This document shows, one piece after another, positions 42,887 through 54,667 of a stretch of 64,000 nt of DNA. How positions within the stretch are numbered: position 1 is the stretch's first letter; each line of letters begins with the position of its first letter. The notes under the pieces are model-generated. The model ran no database searches, was not told where the DNA came from, and was given only the letters and a program-made list of their open reading frames with translations. The position numbers and the translations under genes are program-made. Source of the stretch: Mycobacterium sp. IS-1264 (lineage in GTDB: Bacteria > Actinomycetota > Actinomycetes > Mycobacteriales > Mycobacteriaceae); contig NZ_MBES01000016.1 of the NCBI RefSeq assembly GCF_001954195.1, positions 111,918 through 175,917 on the forward strand, given 5' to 3'.

Positions 42887-43687
42887 CTAGCCCAGTGCGA
42901 CGGGGTCGCCGACGGCGAGGACGCCCTCTTGGAGCACCTCGAGATACACGCCCGCGCAGGGCTGTGCCCCGGAACCGCCTGCGGGCAAACGATTTTCGGC
43001 CGCGGGCGTGCGAAGCGCTTCCGGGGCTCGCGCGAGCGTCCCGTGCTCGAGCGTCGGCACCACACACCGAGAGGTGGACGCAATGACACGCAGCCGTACC
43101 TCACCGGCCGTCAATTCCCGCCCGAGCCAGTTGTCTTCGTCATACGGCGGGTGACCCGCCGGGGTCGCGATCACCAGGTTGGGTCGGTAGCGCAGCGCGT
43201 CGACGCCGATGCGCTCCAGCGTCGCCGTGGTGATCGCGTGCAGCGGGGCATCATCGGTAAACGAGTCGCCCGGGGTTGCCTGGCCGATCGTCAGGATGCG
43301 GCCCGCGACTTCGGCGTCCACCCCCAGCTCGAGCAGCTTCTCCGGATCCGGGCGTTCGAGCGTTGCGCCGTCCGGCCGTTGGCTGATCAGCCGGACCGGG
43401 CGCCCCAACAGCCGCGACAGCAGCTCATCGACACCCGGGTCGTCGGCCGCGACGCTTGTCCCGTCGGGCAGCCCGATGTTCACGCGCCCGGTGCTTCCGT
43501 TCGCGGTGCACTTGAGCAGCCCACGCCACAGCCGGGCCTGCTTGGCGCTGGCCACATGCCCGGTCTGGGTGTCGACAAGTGCCAGCCGCCGGTCTCCTTC
43601 GGCGCCTCGTTCGTCGACGAACAGGCGGTTCACAACCTCGCCCAGCATCGATTTCACCGGGTAGCGGAGCAAACTCTCGACCCGCAT
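42887..43687 (-). CDS. MOSC-domain protein (MOSC_N + MOSC)
   Basis: This protein of about 266 residues starts MRVESLLRYPVKSMLGEVV, the MOSC N-terminal beta-barrel. A middle segment (ATPGDSFTDDAPLHAITTAT) leads to a MOSC domain with RYRPNLVIATP, NWLGRELTAGEVRLRVIAST and SRCVVPTLEHGTLA with the molybdenum-cofactor Cys. The family carries sulfur and molybdenum cofactor, as in mARC and YcbX. A GTG at 43699 or 43702 could add five residues. It is divergent from the second UGT-like gene. Confidence 0.9.
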   Translation of the reverse strand: MRVESLLRYPVKSMLGEVVNRLFVDERGAEGDRRLALVDTQTGHVASAKQARLWRGLLKCTANGSTGRVNIGLPDGTSVAADDPGVDELLSRLLGRPVRLISQRPDGATLERPDPEKLLELGVDAEVAGRILTIGQATPGDSFTDDAPLHAITTATLERIGVDALRYRPNLVIATPAGHPPYDEDNWLGRELTAGEVRLRVIASTSRCVVPTLEHGTLARAPEALRTPAAENRLPAGGSGAQPCAGVYLEVLQEGVLAVGDPVALG

Positions 43688-43758
43688 CTGCTTTTCCACC
43701 ACGCAGACCAGTATGCGGCGGCGACCTACGGCGTGCGCCGAGCGGTACGGTAGCGGCG

Positions 43759-44946
43759 ATGAAATTTGTGCTGGCAGCCTACGGAGGACGGGGCGACGTC
43801 GAGCCCTGTGTCGCCGTGGGTCGGGAGCTGCTGCGCCGCGGTCACGAGGTGCGCCTGGCCGTCCCGCCCAACATGGTCGCCTTCGCCGCATCCGCGGGGC
43901 TCAGTGCGGTCGCATACGGGCCCGACACGCGGGAGCAGATGGACGGCGCCATGAATTTCATTGGCGGCGTAGGGAATCTGATCAGTGCGTTGCCCCAACT
44001 CGTAGAGCGAGTCAGCCGGGTCTGGCTGGACAAAAGCGCGACACTGACGTCGCTGTCAACGGGCGCCGACCTGCTGGTGGCGCACATGAACGATCAGATG
44101 CTCGCCGCCAATGTCGCTGAATACCATGCCATTCCGCTCGCTGCACTGCACGTCTTCCCGGCGCGGATCCTGGCGTCTGGGCCGCTGTATTCCGGCATAA
44201 CGAAGGATGCTGAAGTCGCCCAACGCCATGCGCTCGGCTTACCGGCGGACGCCGGACCCTCAGCGCCACAACTGGCGGACGGCGGATTGCTGGAAATCCA
44301 GACCTACGACGAGCTCTGCTTGCCCGGGCAGTCGACCCAATGGGTGGAGCCCGGCCGACGCCCCTTCGTCGGCGCGCTGACCCTGGAGCTCCCGACCGAC
44401 GCCGACGACGACGTCTTGGCCTGGATTGCCGCTGGAACGCCGCCGATCTACTTCGGCTTCGGCAGCACGCCGATCGACTCTCCCGCCGACACCGTCGCCA
44501 TGATCGGCGCGGCCTGCGCGCAGCTGGGCGAGCGAGCGTTGATATGCAGCGGAGCAAGCGACTTCAGTCGCGGTCCGCATTTCGACCACGTCAAACTGGT
44601 GGGTGCGCTCAACTACGCGGAAATCTTTCCGGCCTGCCGCGCAGTGGTCCACCACGGCGGCTCGGGCACCACGGCCGCGGGCCTGCGCGCCGGAGTCCCG
44701 ACGCTAATCCTTTGGGCTGTGTGGGACCAGCCCATGTGGGCGGCGGCCCTCGAGCAGCTGAAAATCGGTGCCGGGCGCCAATTCTCGGCCGCCACCCTTG
44801 AATCACTGGTCACCGACCTGCGCTCGATACTGGTTCCGGAGTGTGTCGCCCGCGCGCGTGAGGTCGCCACCCAAATGACGACACCGGCCGAAAGCGTCGC
44901 CAGGGCGGCCGATCTCCTCGAAGACGCCGCCCGCTTGGACCACTAG
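43759..44946 (+). CDS. UGT-like (GT1) glycosyltransferase, copy 2
   Basis: This 395-residue GT-B protein shares long blocks with copy 1: MKFVLAAYGGRGDVEP, WIAAGTPPIYFGFG and CRAVVHHGGSGTTAAGL. The paralogs differ most in residues 55-130, the acceptor side (DTREQMDGAMNFIGGVGNL here), so they likely share a donor sugar but not an acceptor. It is followed 10 bp later by a SAM-dependent methyltransferase gene. Role in glycolipid tailoring is inferred from the Rv1524-like family. Confidence 0.93.
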   Translation: MKFVLAAYGGRGDVEPCVAVGRELLRRGHEVRLAVPPNMVAFAASAGLSAVAYGPDTREQMDGAMNFIGGVGNLISALPQLVERVSRVWLDKSATLTSLSTGADLLVAHMNDQMLAANVAEYHAIPLAALHVFPARILASGPLYSGITKDAEVAQRHALGLPADAGPSAPQLADGGLLEIQTYDELCLPGQSTQWVEPGRRPFVGALTLELPTDADDDVLAWIAAGTPPIYFGFGSTPIDSPADTVAMIGAACAQLGERALICSGASDFSRGPHFDHVKLVGALNYAEIFPACRAVVHHGGSGTTAAGLRAGVPTLILWAVWDQPMWAAALEQLKIGAGRQFSAATLESLVTDLRSILVPECVARAREVATQMTTPAESVARAADLLEDAARLDH

Positions 44947-44956
44947 GCTCAGTCTC

Positions 44957-46000
44957 GTGGAGGATCGGGGCCCGAGATCTTTCGATCCGTCAGTGCTGCG
45001 CGAAGCGATGGCCCGGCGGTTGTATCGCCGCGCGGAGGCCGAGGGTCAAATCAGGCTGCCGGCCGTCCCGGGACTGCTCGACGAGTATGTCTCGATGTGT
45101 CAGAAGCTCTTTGCCAGCTTGGGAATACAACACACGTCCGACCAAGCCGCTCAGCTCAAGGCCGTGCTCCAGCACGAGTTGGAAAAGGCATTCAAGGCCT
45201 CGTCACGGTCGAACATCGTCATCTCGTTTGACACCCCCTTCGGGACCGGTCTGAACTATCGCGTCAAAGCCGAGGTGTCGACGATTGCGGTCGAATACGA
45301 CCACTGGGTCGCCACTCGTAAGGGGCCGCTGTTTGGGACCGAAGCGGATGCGCGCGTGGTGGCATTGGCCGACGAGGCCGCCGATCCCCGGTCCACCCGG
45401 GTGCTCGACATCGGCGCCGGAACCGGGCGTAACGCCCTGGCGCTGGCCCGGCGGGGTCACCCGGTGGACGCGGTCGAGATGGCCCCGAAGTTCGCCGAGA
45501 TCATTCGCTCGGAGGCAGAACGGGATTCGCTGCCGGTGCGTGTGATCGAGAGCGATGTCTTTACGGCCGTGGAGGGCGTCCACGACGAGTATCAGCTCAT
45601 CGTTGCCTCCGAGTTGGTGCCCGACTTCCGGACGACGCGGGAGCTGCGCGGCATGTTCGAACTCGCCGCGGACTGCCTGGCTCCCGGAGGACGCCTGGTG
45701 TTCAACACCTTCGCGGCGCGCCAGGGCTACGCCCCCGACGACGCCGCGCGGGAATTCGGACAGCAATGCAACAGCACGATCTTCACCCGCGACGAGCTCG
45801 CGCAGGCCGCGGCCGAGCTCCCCCTTGCGCTCATTGCCGACGACTTCGCCTACGACTATGAGAAAACCCACTTGCCGCAAGGCGCTTGGCCGCCCACCGC
45901 CTGGTTTGAGGGATGGGCCCACGGCCTGGACGTGTTTGACGTGGAGCGTGACGAGTCGCCAATCGAGTTGCGCTGGCTCGTCTACCAGAAGGAAGGTTAA
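44957..46000 (+). CDS. Class I SAM-dependent methyltransferase
   Basis: This 347-residue protein has an N-terminal helical extension of about 130 residues (ARRLYRRAEAEGQIRLPAVP) and a Rossmann methyltransferase with motif I VLDIGAGTGRNALALARRGH, acidic VDAVEMAP and motif IV-like LIVASELVPD. A GTG start at 44957 is used. It lies 10 bp from the UGT-like gene, so it may methylate the sugar or acceptor it makes. Specific target unknown. It converges with the FAD/Rieske gene. Confidence 0.88.
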   Translation: MEDRGPRSFDPSVLREAMARRLYRRAEAEGQIRLPAVPGLLDEYVSMCQKLFASLGIQHTSDQAAQLKAVLQHELEKAFKASSRSNIVISFDTPFGTGLNYRVKAEVSTIAVEYDHWVATRKGPLFGTEADARVVALADEAADPRSTRVLDIGAGTGRNALALARRGHPVDAVEMAPKFAEIIRSEAERDSLPVRVIESDVFTAVEGVHDEYQLIVASELVPDFRTTRELRGMFELAADCLAPGGRLVFNTFAARQGYAPDDAAREFGQQCNSTIFTRDELAQAAAELPLALIADDFAYDYEKTHLPQGAWPPTAWFEGWAHGLDVFDVERDESPIELRWLVYQKEG

Positions 46001-46027
46001 GTTCTTCGCGTTCGCCGGACCCGGCGG

Positions 46028-47533
46028 CTAGGCGGTCAAATCGCGAGTCGCGGGCCCTTCAAGCAGCGTGCCGTCCGGGGCGAATCGCGAACCGTGCAGC
46101 GGGCACTCCCACGCCTGGTCCGCGTCGTTCCAGTTCACGATTCCGCCGAGGTGCGGGCACACCGGCGAGACAGTGTGCTCGGTGCCGTCGACCCGGCACC
46201 TGGCCTCCAAATGCCAGGGGGGCCCGCTCACGACCCCGCCCTCGCCGTTCACGGGGGTGCGATGGCCGGTGCGAATGACAGGCGTGATCCAGCCCTTGGT
46301 CAGGTTGAAGCCGACCTCGAGGTTGGCCTGCACCGCGGTCAGCAGACCCGACAGCTCGTGGGGGCTCCAGCTCGCGAACGCGCCGGCCCAGTCCATCTGG
46401 CCGCCCAGGATGCGGCTCGACAACGCCAACGCCGCCGCGGGGCCGTTCGTCATGCCCCACTTGTTGAAACCCGTTGCGACGAAGATGCTTTCGCTGTTCG
46501 GAAGGATGGGGCCCACATACGGCAAATGGTCGATCGGTGTGTAGTCCTGCGCCGACCAAAAGTGAGTCTGCGCCGCACCGGGGTAATGCTTGCGCGCCCA
46601 CGACGACAGCTCCCCCAGCGCCTCGGACGGGCTCTTTTCCCGGCCGACGGTATGGCCCGCCCCGCCCACGATCAGCCGCTCCCCGTCCGCGACCGGCGCG
46701 TAGCGCACCGACCGCGTCGGCGAGTCGGCGGAGATCATCATCGGCCGCGTGACGTTTCCGGGAACCTTGAAGGCCAAGCAGTAGGAACGGCTCGGTTTCA
46801 CCCGCGCGAAGTAACCACCCCGATCCAAGATCGGGATCCCGGTGGCAAGCACCAGCTGCCCGGCGGCGAGTTCCACGTCCTGCTGGTCGGCGTCGTTGAC
46901 GTGCACGTGCACCCCGGCGCCGCGTGTGGAGACCCGCCGGACACGGGTGTGCTCGACCAATCGTCCACCGCGGTTGAGTAACTCCGTGGCCAACGTGTCC
47001 AGGAACGGCATCGGGTCGAACTGCGCCTGGTTCGGCAGCCGCACGCCGCCGTGGTACGGGAATGGCACGTCGGCGTCGTCCTCCCATACGGCGGGCAGGT
47101 GGACGGCCTGGCAAGCCTCCAATTCCCGCCGCGCGGACGGCACGCCCTTGGCGGACTGCGCATAGGTGTAGGCGTCCTCGCGTTGGACCGCGATGCCGTG
47201 TGACTCGCAGTACTCGAGCACCCAGTCCTGGCCTTCCCGGTTGCCGTCGATGTAGGCCCGCGCCACCTTCTTGCCATGCCTCGGTAGGACCTTCGACAGA
47301 TGGGTCCCCTGTAACAAGCTGATTTTGGCGGTGGTGTTGCCGGTCGCGCAGGAACCGACGGTATGCGCCTCCAAGACCAGCACGTCCTTGCCGGCACGGC
47401 TCAGCAGAACCGCCGTCATCAGCCCGGTGATACCGGCGCCCACGACGATGACATCGGCGGACGCCGGGCCGTCGCCAAGCCGGCTTGCTGTCCAAGGTTG
47501 TTCGGCTCGCTCGGCGAACCATAAAGAAGTCAT
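46028..47533 (-). CDS. FAD-dependent oxidoreductase with C-terminal Rieske domain
   Basis: This 501-residue protein has an N-terminal FAD-binding DAO domain (VIVVGAGITGLMTAVLLSRA near residue 28; FNKWGMTNGPAAAL late) and a C-terminal Rieske 2Fe-2S domain with CPHLGG and CPLHGSRF. The fusion is known in glycine/D-amino-acid oxidase-like enzymes. It may oxidise an amine with electrons passing to the cluster. ATG 47533 starts at the usual N-terminus MTSLWFAERAEQPW. No signal peptide. The substrate is unknown. Confidence 0.93.
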   Translation of the reverse strand: MTSLWFAERAEQPWTASRLGDGPASADVIVVGAGITGLMTAVLLSRAGKDVLVLEAHTVGSCATGNTTAKISLLQGTHLSKVLPRHGKKVARAYIDGNREGQDWVLEYCESHGIAVQREDAYTYAQSAKGVPSARRELEACQAVHLPAVWEDDADVPFPYHGGVRLPNQAQFDPMPFLDTLATELLNRGGRLVEHTRVRRVSTRGAGVHVHVNDADQQDVELAAGQLVLATGIPILDRGGYFARVKPSRSYCLAFKVPGNVTRPMMISADSPTRSVRYAPVADGERLIVGGAGHTVGREKSPSEALGELSSWARKHYPGAAQTHFWSAQDYTPIDHLPYVGPILPNSESIFVATGFNKWGMTNGPAAALALSSRILGGQMDWAGAFASWSPHELSGLLTAVQANLEVGFNLTKGWITPVIRTGHRTPVNGEGGVVSGPPWHLEARCRVDGTEHTVSPVCPHLGGIVNWNDADQAWECPLHGSRFAPDGTLLEGPATRDLTA

Positions 47534-47593
47534 GCCTGGGCTGGTACCCGGCGGCGGCGTCGGGAAACGGGGCCCTCGGCCGCGCACGCTCGC

Positions 47594-48349
47594 TTATGCG
47601 CGCTTCAGCTGCGCTTTCGCGTGCTTCAGCGAGTCCTCGGCGGCGCGGTTTTCCTGCTCCGCTTTGTCGTAGCGGTCGTCGGCTCTCTTCAAGTCGCGCT
47701 CGGCCTCACGCAGACTATCCGCCGCGTCGTCGCGACGCTGCCGCGCCGCGTCCCGCTCGGCGCGACGGCGCGACAGCACGCGCTCGGTTTCGTCTTTGGC
47801 ACGCTCCGCGGCGGCAAGGGCCGCGTTCAACTTGTCTCGGCGGGCGTCCTGGTGGCGCTCCGGCTCCTTCGCCACCGGCGCCGCGCCGCCGAATTCGCCG
47901 AAACCCGACCATGTTTCGGCCCTGGTCAGCCGGCCGAGCCGCGTCCTGACGTCGGGGTCGGCGACCGCGGCTTGCAGTGTGCCGGTCAGGTCGTCACGCA
48001 GCGTTGCCGACGGCTTGTTCACCTCGGCGGCTTCGAAAGCGGCCCGCACGAGTTCGCCGATGAGCCGGTGCTGTTCGGCGGACAAATCGCGGATGCGGTC
48101 GCCATCCATTGCGGAGTGCGCGGCGCGCAGGCGATCACCCAGGTCGGCCAGGCGCTGTTTGGCGTCCTTGTGTTGGAGCACGAGCCGGTTCGCGATCCAC
48201 GCCGCCGTCGTCGGTTTGCGCGCCGCGGAGATCCGTTTGGCGGCGGCTTCGTCACCGCGCCGCCTGGCGGCGGCGGTCAATTGGGCGCGCTCCGCGGTGA
48301 ATGCGCCGGGCTGCACCCAGTACAGACGGTCAAGTTCCTCGTCGGCCAT
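47594..48349 (-). CDS. Coiled-coil protein, hypothetical
   Basis: This 251-residue protein starts MADEELDRLYWVQPGAFTAE. Its N-terminal half is helical (RRGDEAAAKRISAARKPTTA; WIANRLVLQHKDAKQRLADL). The C-terminal 90 residues are a long Arg/Glu/Ala coiled coil (ERAKDETERVLSRRRAERDA). The type is common and unnamed in mycobacteria. ATG 48349 is clear. It diverges from the L,D-transpeptidase gene 88 bp away. Function unknown. Confidence 0.88.
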   Translation of the reverse strand: MADEELDRLYWVQPGAFTAERAQLTAAARRRGDEAAAKRISAARKPTTAAWIANRLVLQHKDAKQRLADLGDRLRAAHSAMDGDRIRDLSAEQHRLIGELVRAAFEAAEVNKPSATLRDDLTGTLQAAVADPDVRTRLGRLTRAETWSGFGEFGGAAPVAKEPERHQDARRDKLNAALAAAERAKDETERVLSRRRAERDAARQRRDDAADSLREAERDLKRADDRYDKAEQENRAAEDSLKHAKAQLKRA

Positions 48350-48437
48350 GACGCCATGATCCCCTCGGCGTGCGGTTTCAGGTGCCACGCACCGCGGGTA
48401 CCTGATCAACAACAACGTGAGGATTCGGCCAACTCTT

Positions 48438-49658
48438 ATGACATCCACCAACCGTGCGCGGCTCATCCATCGGTACCTGCTGGCCGTCTTCGTTGTCGTG
48501 GGGGTGGTCGGTGTCGGCTGCGCCCGTCCGACGCCGGAGGCGTCCGGGCCGGCGCGAGTGACGATCATGCCCGGGCCCGACACGCGTGACGTCGATCCAC
48601 TCACGCCGGTCATGGTCAAAGCCGACACGGGGAAGCTGACCGGTGTACGCATGGTCAACGATGCCGGCAGACCGGTCGAGGGGATCATGACCCCGGACAA
48701 CACCGTCTGGAAGCCCACCGCTCCCCTGGGTTACGGACGGACGTACACGCTGACGCTCACCAGCGTCGGGCCGAACGGCGTTGCGGCCACCCAAGTGTCG
48801 ACGTTCTCGACCTTGCTGCCGCCCAATCAGACCAAGGTCTCACTGACCACGACATCTGAGGCGGCCCTGCAAGAAGGCGGCACCTACGGTGTGGGAACGG
48901 TTGTCGTCGCCCACTTCGACGAGCAAGTCGCCGACCGGGCCGCCGCCGAACGACAGCTCAAAGTGACCACCAACCCTCCCGTGCAGGGTTCGTGGTTCTG
49001 GGTCGACAGCCAAAACGCTCACTGGCGACCCGAGCACTACTACGCGCCGGGCAGCACCATCACCGCCGAAGCCAAGATCTATGGAATTGCGTTGGGCGAC
49101 GGCCTATTCGGGCAAGAAGACACCAGAGTGTCATTCCGTATCGGTGACGCGCACGTATCGATCGCGGACGATGCCACGAAAATGGTCAGCGTCTTCAACA
49201 ACGGTGCCCTGGTCCGGACCATGCCCACGTCGATGGGAATGGGCGGCACCGAAACCATCGGCTCGCAGACGATTTCGTTGTGGACTCCCCCGGGCGTCTA
49301 CACCGTGCTCGACAAGGGCAACCCGGTCGTGATGGACTCCTCCACCTTCGGATTGCCCAAGAATTCCCGCCTCGGATATCGCGAGACAATCAATTACGCC
49401 ACCAAAATCAGCAACGACGGTATCTATCTGCACCAGCTCGACGCGACGGTGTGGGCCCAGGGCCATACCGACACCTCGCACGGGTGCTTGAACCTCAACG
49501 GCGACAACGCGAAATGGTTCTACGACTTCTCGGTGCCCGGCGACGTCGTCGAGGTCCGCAACAGCGGCGGACCGCCGTTGAAGCTGTCGCAGAACGGCGA
49601 CTGGACGCTCAGCTGGGACCAATGGCGCAAGGGCAGCGCGCTGGCGCCGCCGTCCTGA
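48438..49658 (+). CDS. L,D-transpeptidase, lipoprotein
   Basis: This 406-residue protein has a lipoprotein signal (YLLAVFVVVGVVGVGC), two immunoglobulin-like domains (one with VRMVNDAGRPVEG), and a C-terminal YkuD domain with the catalytic GHTDTSHGCLNLNGDNA. The shape matches mycobacterial Ldt enzymes (such as Rv2518c) that make 3-3 peptidoglycan crosslinks and are carbapenem targets. The active Cys is in SHGCLNL. A GTG at 48417 would add seven residues. Single gene. Confidence 0.95.
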   Translation: MTSTNRARLIHRYLLAVFVVVGVVGVGCARPTPEASGPARVTIMPGPDTRDVDPLTPVMVKADTGKLTGVRMVNDAGRPVEGIMTPDNTVWKPTAPLGYGRTYTLTLTSVGPNGVAATQVSTFSTLLPPNQTKVSLTTTSEAALQEGGTYGVGTVVVAHFDEQVADRAAAERQLKVTTNPPVQGSWFWVDSQNAHWRPEHYYAPGSTITAEAKIYGIALGDGLFGQEDTRVSFRIGDAHVSIADDATKMVSVFNNGALVRTMPTSMGMGGTETIGSQTISLWTPPGVYTVLDKGNPVVMDSSTFGLPKNSRLGYRETINYATKISNDGIYLHQLDATVWAQGHTDTSHGCLNLNGDNAKWFYDFSVPGDVVEVRNSGGPPLKLSQNGDWTLSWDQWRKGSALAPPS

Positions 49659-49720
49659 GGTGCTCGCCGCCGGCTCTGCGCCGACCGGCCTGACTCGTCC
49701 GGATCCCCGCCAGGAAACTC

Positions 49721-49749
49721 TTGACTGATTCCAGATAAGGGGCCATATT
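49721..49749 (+). promoter_or_regulatory. furA promoter, probably leaderless transcript
   Basis: TTGACT (49721-49726) and CATATT (49744-49749) are 17 bp apart. The -10 ends six bases before the furA GTG at 49756, so transcription would begin at or next to the start codon. The intervening CCAGATAAGG region matches the conserved mycobacterial furA promoter area, where FurA binds its own promoter. Confidence 0.8.
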
Positions 49750-49755
49750 GGCAGG

Positions 49756-52429
<2,674 letters not shown>

Positions 52430-52449
52430 CGCCGATTCCGGTCAGCGAG

Positions 52450-52490
52450 ACGACGCCCCTCGAGCATCGGCTCGGGGGGCATCGTCGTTT
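52450..52490 (+). terminator. Probable katG terminator hairpin
   Basis: ACGACGCCCCTCGAGC pairs imperfectly with GCTCGGGGGGCATCGTCGT across a short loop, followed by TTT. It begins 21 bp after the katG stop and separates it from the convergent DUF1906 gene. Confidence 0.6.
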
Positions 52491-52497
52491 GGTTACG

Positions 52498-53268
52498 TCA
52501 GCGGTCCAGATCCCACTGGCCGTAGTCGGCCGCGAGGACCTCGTCGACGTCCACGTTGATGCCGCCCAGCAGCGGACCCGGGTTCGACGGGCTGTTGACC
52601 ACGGCCTGATACAGCACGGCCATCGGTTCACGCGCGCCGTTCGACCACGACCTCGTCTGCCAGGCCCAGCGGTGACCCGGGGTGGTCGAGTTTCCGATGA
52701 CCCCGTCGCGGATCGCCCAGCCGCACGCCCGGGCATGCCCATAGATGCCGGTGCGGCCCACGCCCAGCACCGAGTTGATCCCTCGAAACCATTGCACCGC
52801 AGGGCCATTCCAAGTGTTTTCGTCGATGTTGTCGTCGACACTGAAGAAGATCGGCGCGGAATTCGTACCCCCGGCCGCACCGTGCAGGCGCAAGGCGGTC
52901 TGGGCGTCCGCCACGCCGCCGTCGTACCCGCGGGTGTAGTCCGACGGCGTGGGCCAACCGGGCTTGCCGTACTGGAAGTTGCTGACGATGTGAAGACCCG
53001 CGGCGCGCAGCGCGTCCGCGTACTCACGGGTGATGGGTTTTGCCTCGAAGTGCGCGCCCGGCCGCTCCTCGGACACGTAGTTCACGACCCCGTCGTAGCC
53101 TGCCGATTTGATCTCGCCAGGCGCGATCCTGCGCTCCGCAAAGTCGATCAACGTAACGCCGGCGGCTCGCGCGTTCGGCTCGTCGACCGTCGCGCCGACC
53201 GACCCCAGGCCCAGCAGAACCGGTGCAGCGTACTTAAGGACATCGCGTCGCGAAACGGAACCGCGCAC
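52498..53268 (-). CDS. DUF1906 glycoside-hydrolase-like protein, Tat-exported, copy 2
   Basis: This 256-residue paralog of the gene at 21064-21891 has a Tat signal (MRGSVSRRDVLKYAAPVLLG). The DUF1906 domain includes LIDFAERRIAPGEIKSAGYD, NYVSEERPGAHF, FFSVDDNIDENTW and GGINVDVDEVLAADYGQWDL. It shares with copy 1 the block WFRGINSVLGV and the layout to the end. Like Rv2525c, it is probably exported folded and acts at the wall. It sits between katG and the promoter of the GT4 cluster. Confidence 0.92.
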   Translation of the reverse strand: MRGSVSRRDVLKYAAPVLLGLGSVGATVDEPNARAAGVTLIDFAERRIAPGEIKSAGYDGVVNYVSEERPGAHFEAKPITREYADALRAAGLHIVSNFQYGKPGWPTPSDYTRGYDGGVADAQTALRLHGAAGGTNSAPIFFSVDDNIDENTWNGPAVQWFRGINSVLGVGRTGIYGHARACGWAIRDGVIGNSTTPGHRWAWQTRSWSNGAREPMAVLYQAVVNSPSNPGPLLGGINVDVDEVLAADYGQWDLDR

Positions 53269-53302
53269 CGCGCGATGGTAGCAAACGGCTCGACCACGCT
53301 CG

Positions 53303-53347
53303 TTGCATCAATTAGCTGATCGAACTATAGTCTGGACACATGTCCAG
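53303..53347 (+). promoter_or_regulatory. Consensus-like sigma-A promoter with palindromic operator over the start site
   Basis: TTGCAT (53303-53308) and TATAGT (53326-53331) are 17 bp apart, a strong match to the housekeeping promoter. The start site would fall near 53338, inside the palindrome CTGGACA-CA-TGTCCAG at 53332-53347. A bound protein would block transcription. It points to the GT4 cluster that begins at 53438. Confidence 0.72.
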
Positions 53348-53437
53348 TTTGCTGTCACCGCGTTCGGGAGCGCGTTGATGGCGGTGGATTCGGGGGGTGC
53401 CCGTCGGCGTGCGTCGGCCAGCGGATAAGAGTTGAGT

Positions 53438-54667
53438 ATGCGAATTGCCCTGCTGTCCTACCGGAGTAAGACCCATTGCGGTGGACAGGGCGTCTACGTG
53501 CGCCATCTCAGCCACGGTTTGGTGGAACTCGGTCACGAGGTCGAGGTGTTTTCCGGCCAGCCCTATCCGGAGCTGCTCGACCCGCGGGTACGGCTGACCA
53601 AGGTGCCAAGCCTTGACCTGTACCGCGAGCCCGACCCGTTCCGGGTGCCACGGCCGAGCGAGATTCGCGACTCCATCGACCTGTTGGAACTCCTCACCGT
53701 GTGGACCGCGGGTTTTCCCGAACCACGGACCTTCACGTTGCGTGTCGCGCGGCTGTTGGCCGAGCGGGCGGGAGATTTCGACGTCGTCCACGACAACCAG
53801 AGCCTGGGCACCGGACTGCTGAGCATCGCCCGCGCGGGGCTGCCCGTGGTGGCTACCGTGCACCACCCCATCACGCGGGATCGGGTGCTGGATCTCGCCG
53901 CCGCGCGGTGGTGGCGAAAACCCTTGGTGCACAGGTGGTATGGATTCTCCACCATGCAAGAGCAGGTGGCGCGCCAGATCCCGGACCTGTTGACGGTGTC
54001 GTCGTCCTCGGCGGCGGACATCGTCGCCGACTTCGGTGTCACGCCGGACCAACTACACGTCGTGCCGTTGGGCGTGAACACCGACCTGTTCACGCCGGGA
54101 CCGACGCCACGGATTCGAAACCGCGTCATCGCGATCGCCAGCGCCGATACCCCGCTCAAGGGTGTCCGCACCCTGCTGCACGCGGTTGCCAGACTACGCA
54201 CCAGCCGAGACCTGGAATTGCGGCTCGTCGCCAAGGTGGAACCCAATGGCCCCACCCACAAACTCATTGCCGAACTCGGCATCTCCGACATCGTCCACAT
54301 CACCAGTGGCCTCTCCGACGGCGAGCTGGCCGCACTGTTCGCGTCGGCCGAGGTCGCGTGCATTCCCTCTCTCTACGAGGGGTTTTCGTTGCCCGCGGTC
54401 GAAGCCATGGCGAGTGGCACCCCGATCGTCGCGAGCCGGGTGGGCGCACTGCCCGAGGTCCTGGGCACCGATGGTGCCTGCGCCGAGTTGGTGCCACCGG
54501 CCGACGTGGATGCGCTCACCCGCGCCCTCGGCGAGCTGCTCGACTCCCCCGAAAAGCGCCGCAATCTGGGGAAGGCGGGACGGGCGCGCGCCGTCGACGT
54601 CTTCAGCTGGGAGGCGGTGGCCGCGCAGACCGTGCGGGTCTACGAACGAGCGATCGCGCGATGCTGA
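53438..54667 (+). CDS. GT4-family glycosyltransferase
   Basis: This 409-residue GT-B protein starts MRIALLSYRSKTHCGGQGVY with the donor-loop Gly-Gly. The C-terminal half has VVPLGVNTDLFTPGPTP, SLYEGFSLPAVEAMASGTPI (the GT4 E-7x-E pattern) and VGALPEVLG. Retaining sugar transfer from a nucleotide donor is expected. It opens a cluster with a methyltransferase (overlapping by seven bases) and an alpha/alpha-toroid protein. There is a leader of about 100 bases after the promoter. I do not recognise an Mtb equivalent cluster. Confidence 0.94.
   Translation: MRIALLSYRSKTHCGGQGVYVRHLSHGLVELGHEVEVFSGQPYPELLDPRVRLTKVPSLDLYREPDPFRVPRPSEIRDSIDLLELLTVWTAGFPEPRTFTLRVARLLAERAGDFDVVHDNQSLGTGLLSIARAGLPVVATVHHPITRDRVLDLAAARWWRKPLVHRWYGFSTMQEQVARQIPDLLTVSSSSAADIVADFGVTPDQLHVVPLGVNTDLFTPGPTPRIRNRVIAIASADTPLKGVRTLLHAVARLRTSRDLELRLVAKVEPNGPTHKLIAELGISDIVHITSGLSDGELAALFASAEVACIPSLYEGFSLPAVEAMASGTPIVASRVGALPEVLGTDGACAELVPPADVDALTRALGELLDSPEKRRNLGKAGRARAVDVFSWEAVAAQTVRVYERAIARC

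Noticed and set aside
46059..47522. Long second frame within the FAD/Rieske gene
   Set aside because: Same-strand shadow frame of 487 codons; Arg/Gly-rich with no domain, while the main frame has FAD and Rieske motifs.
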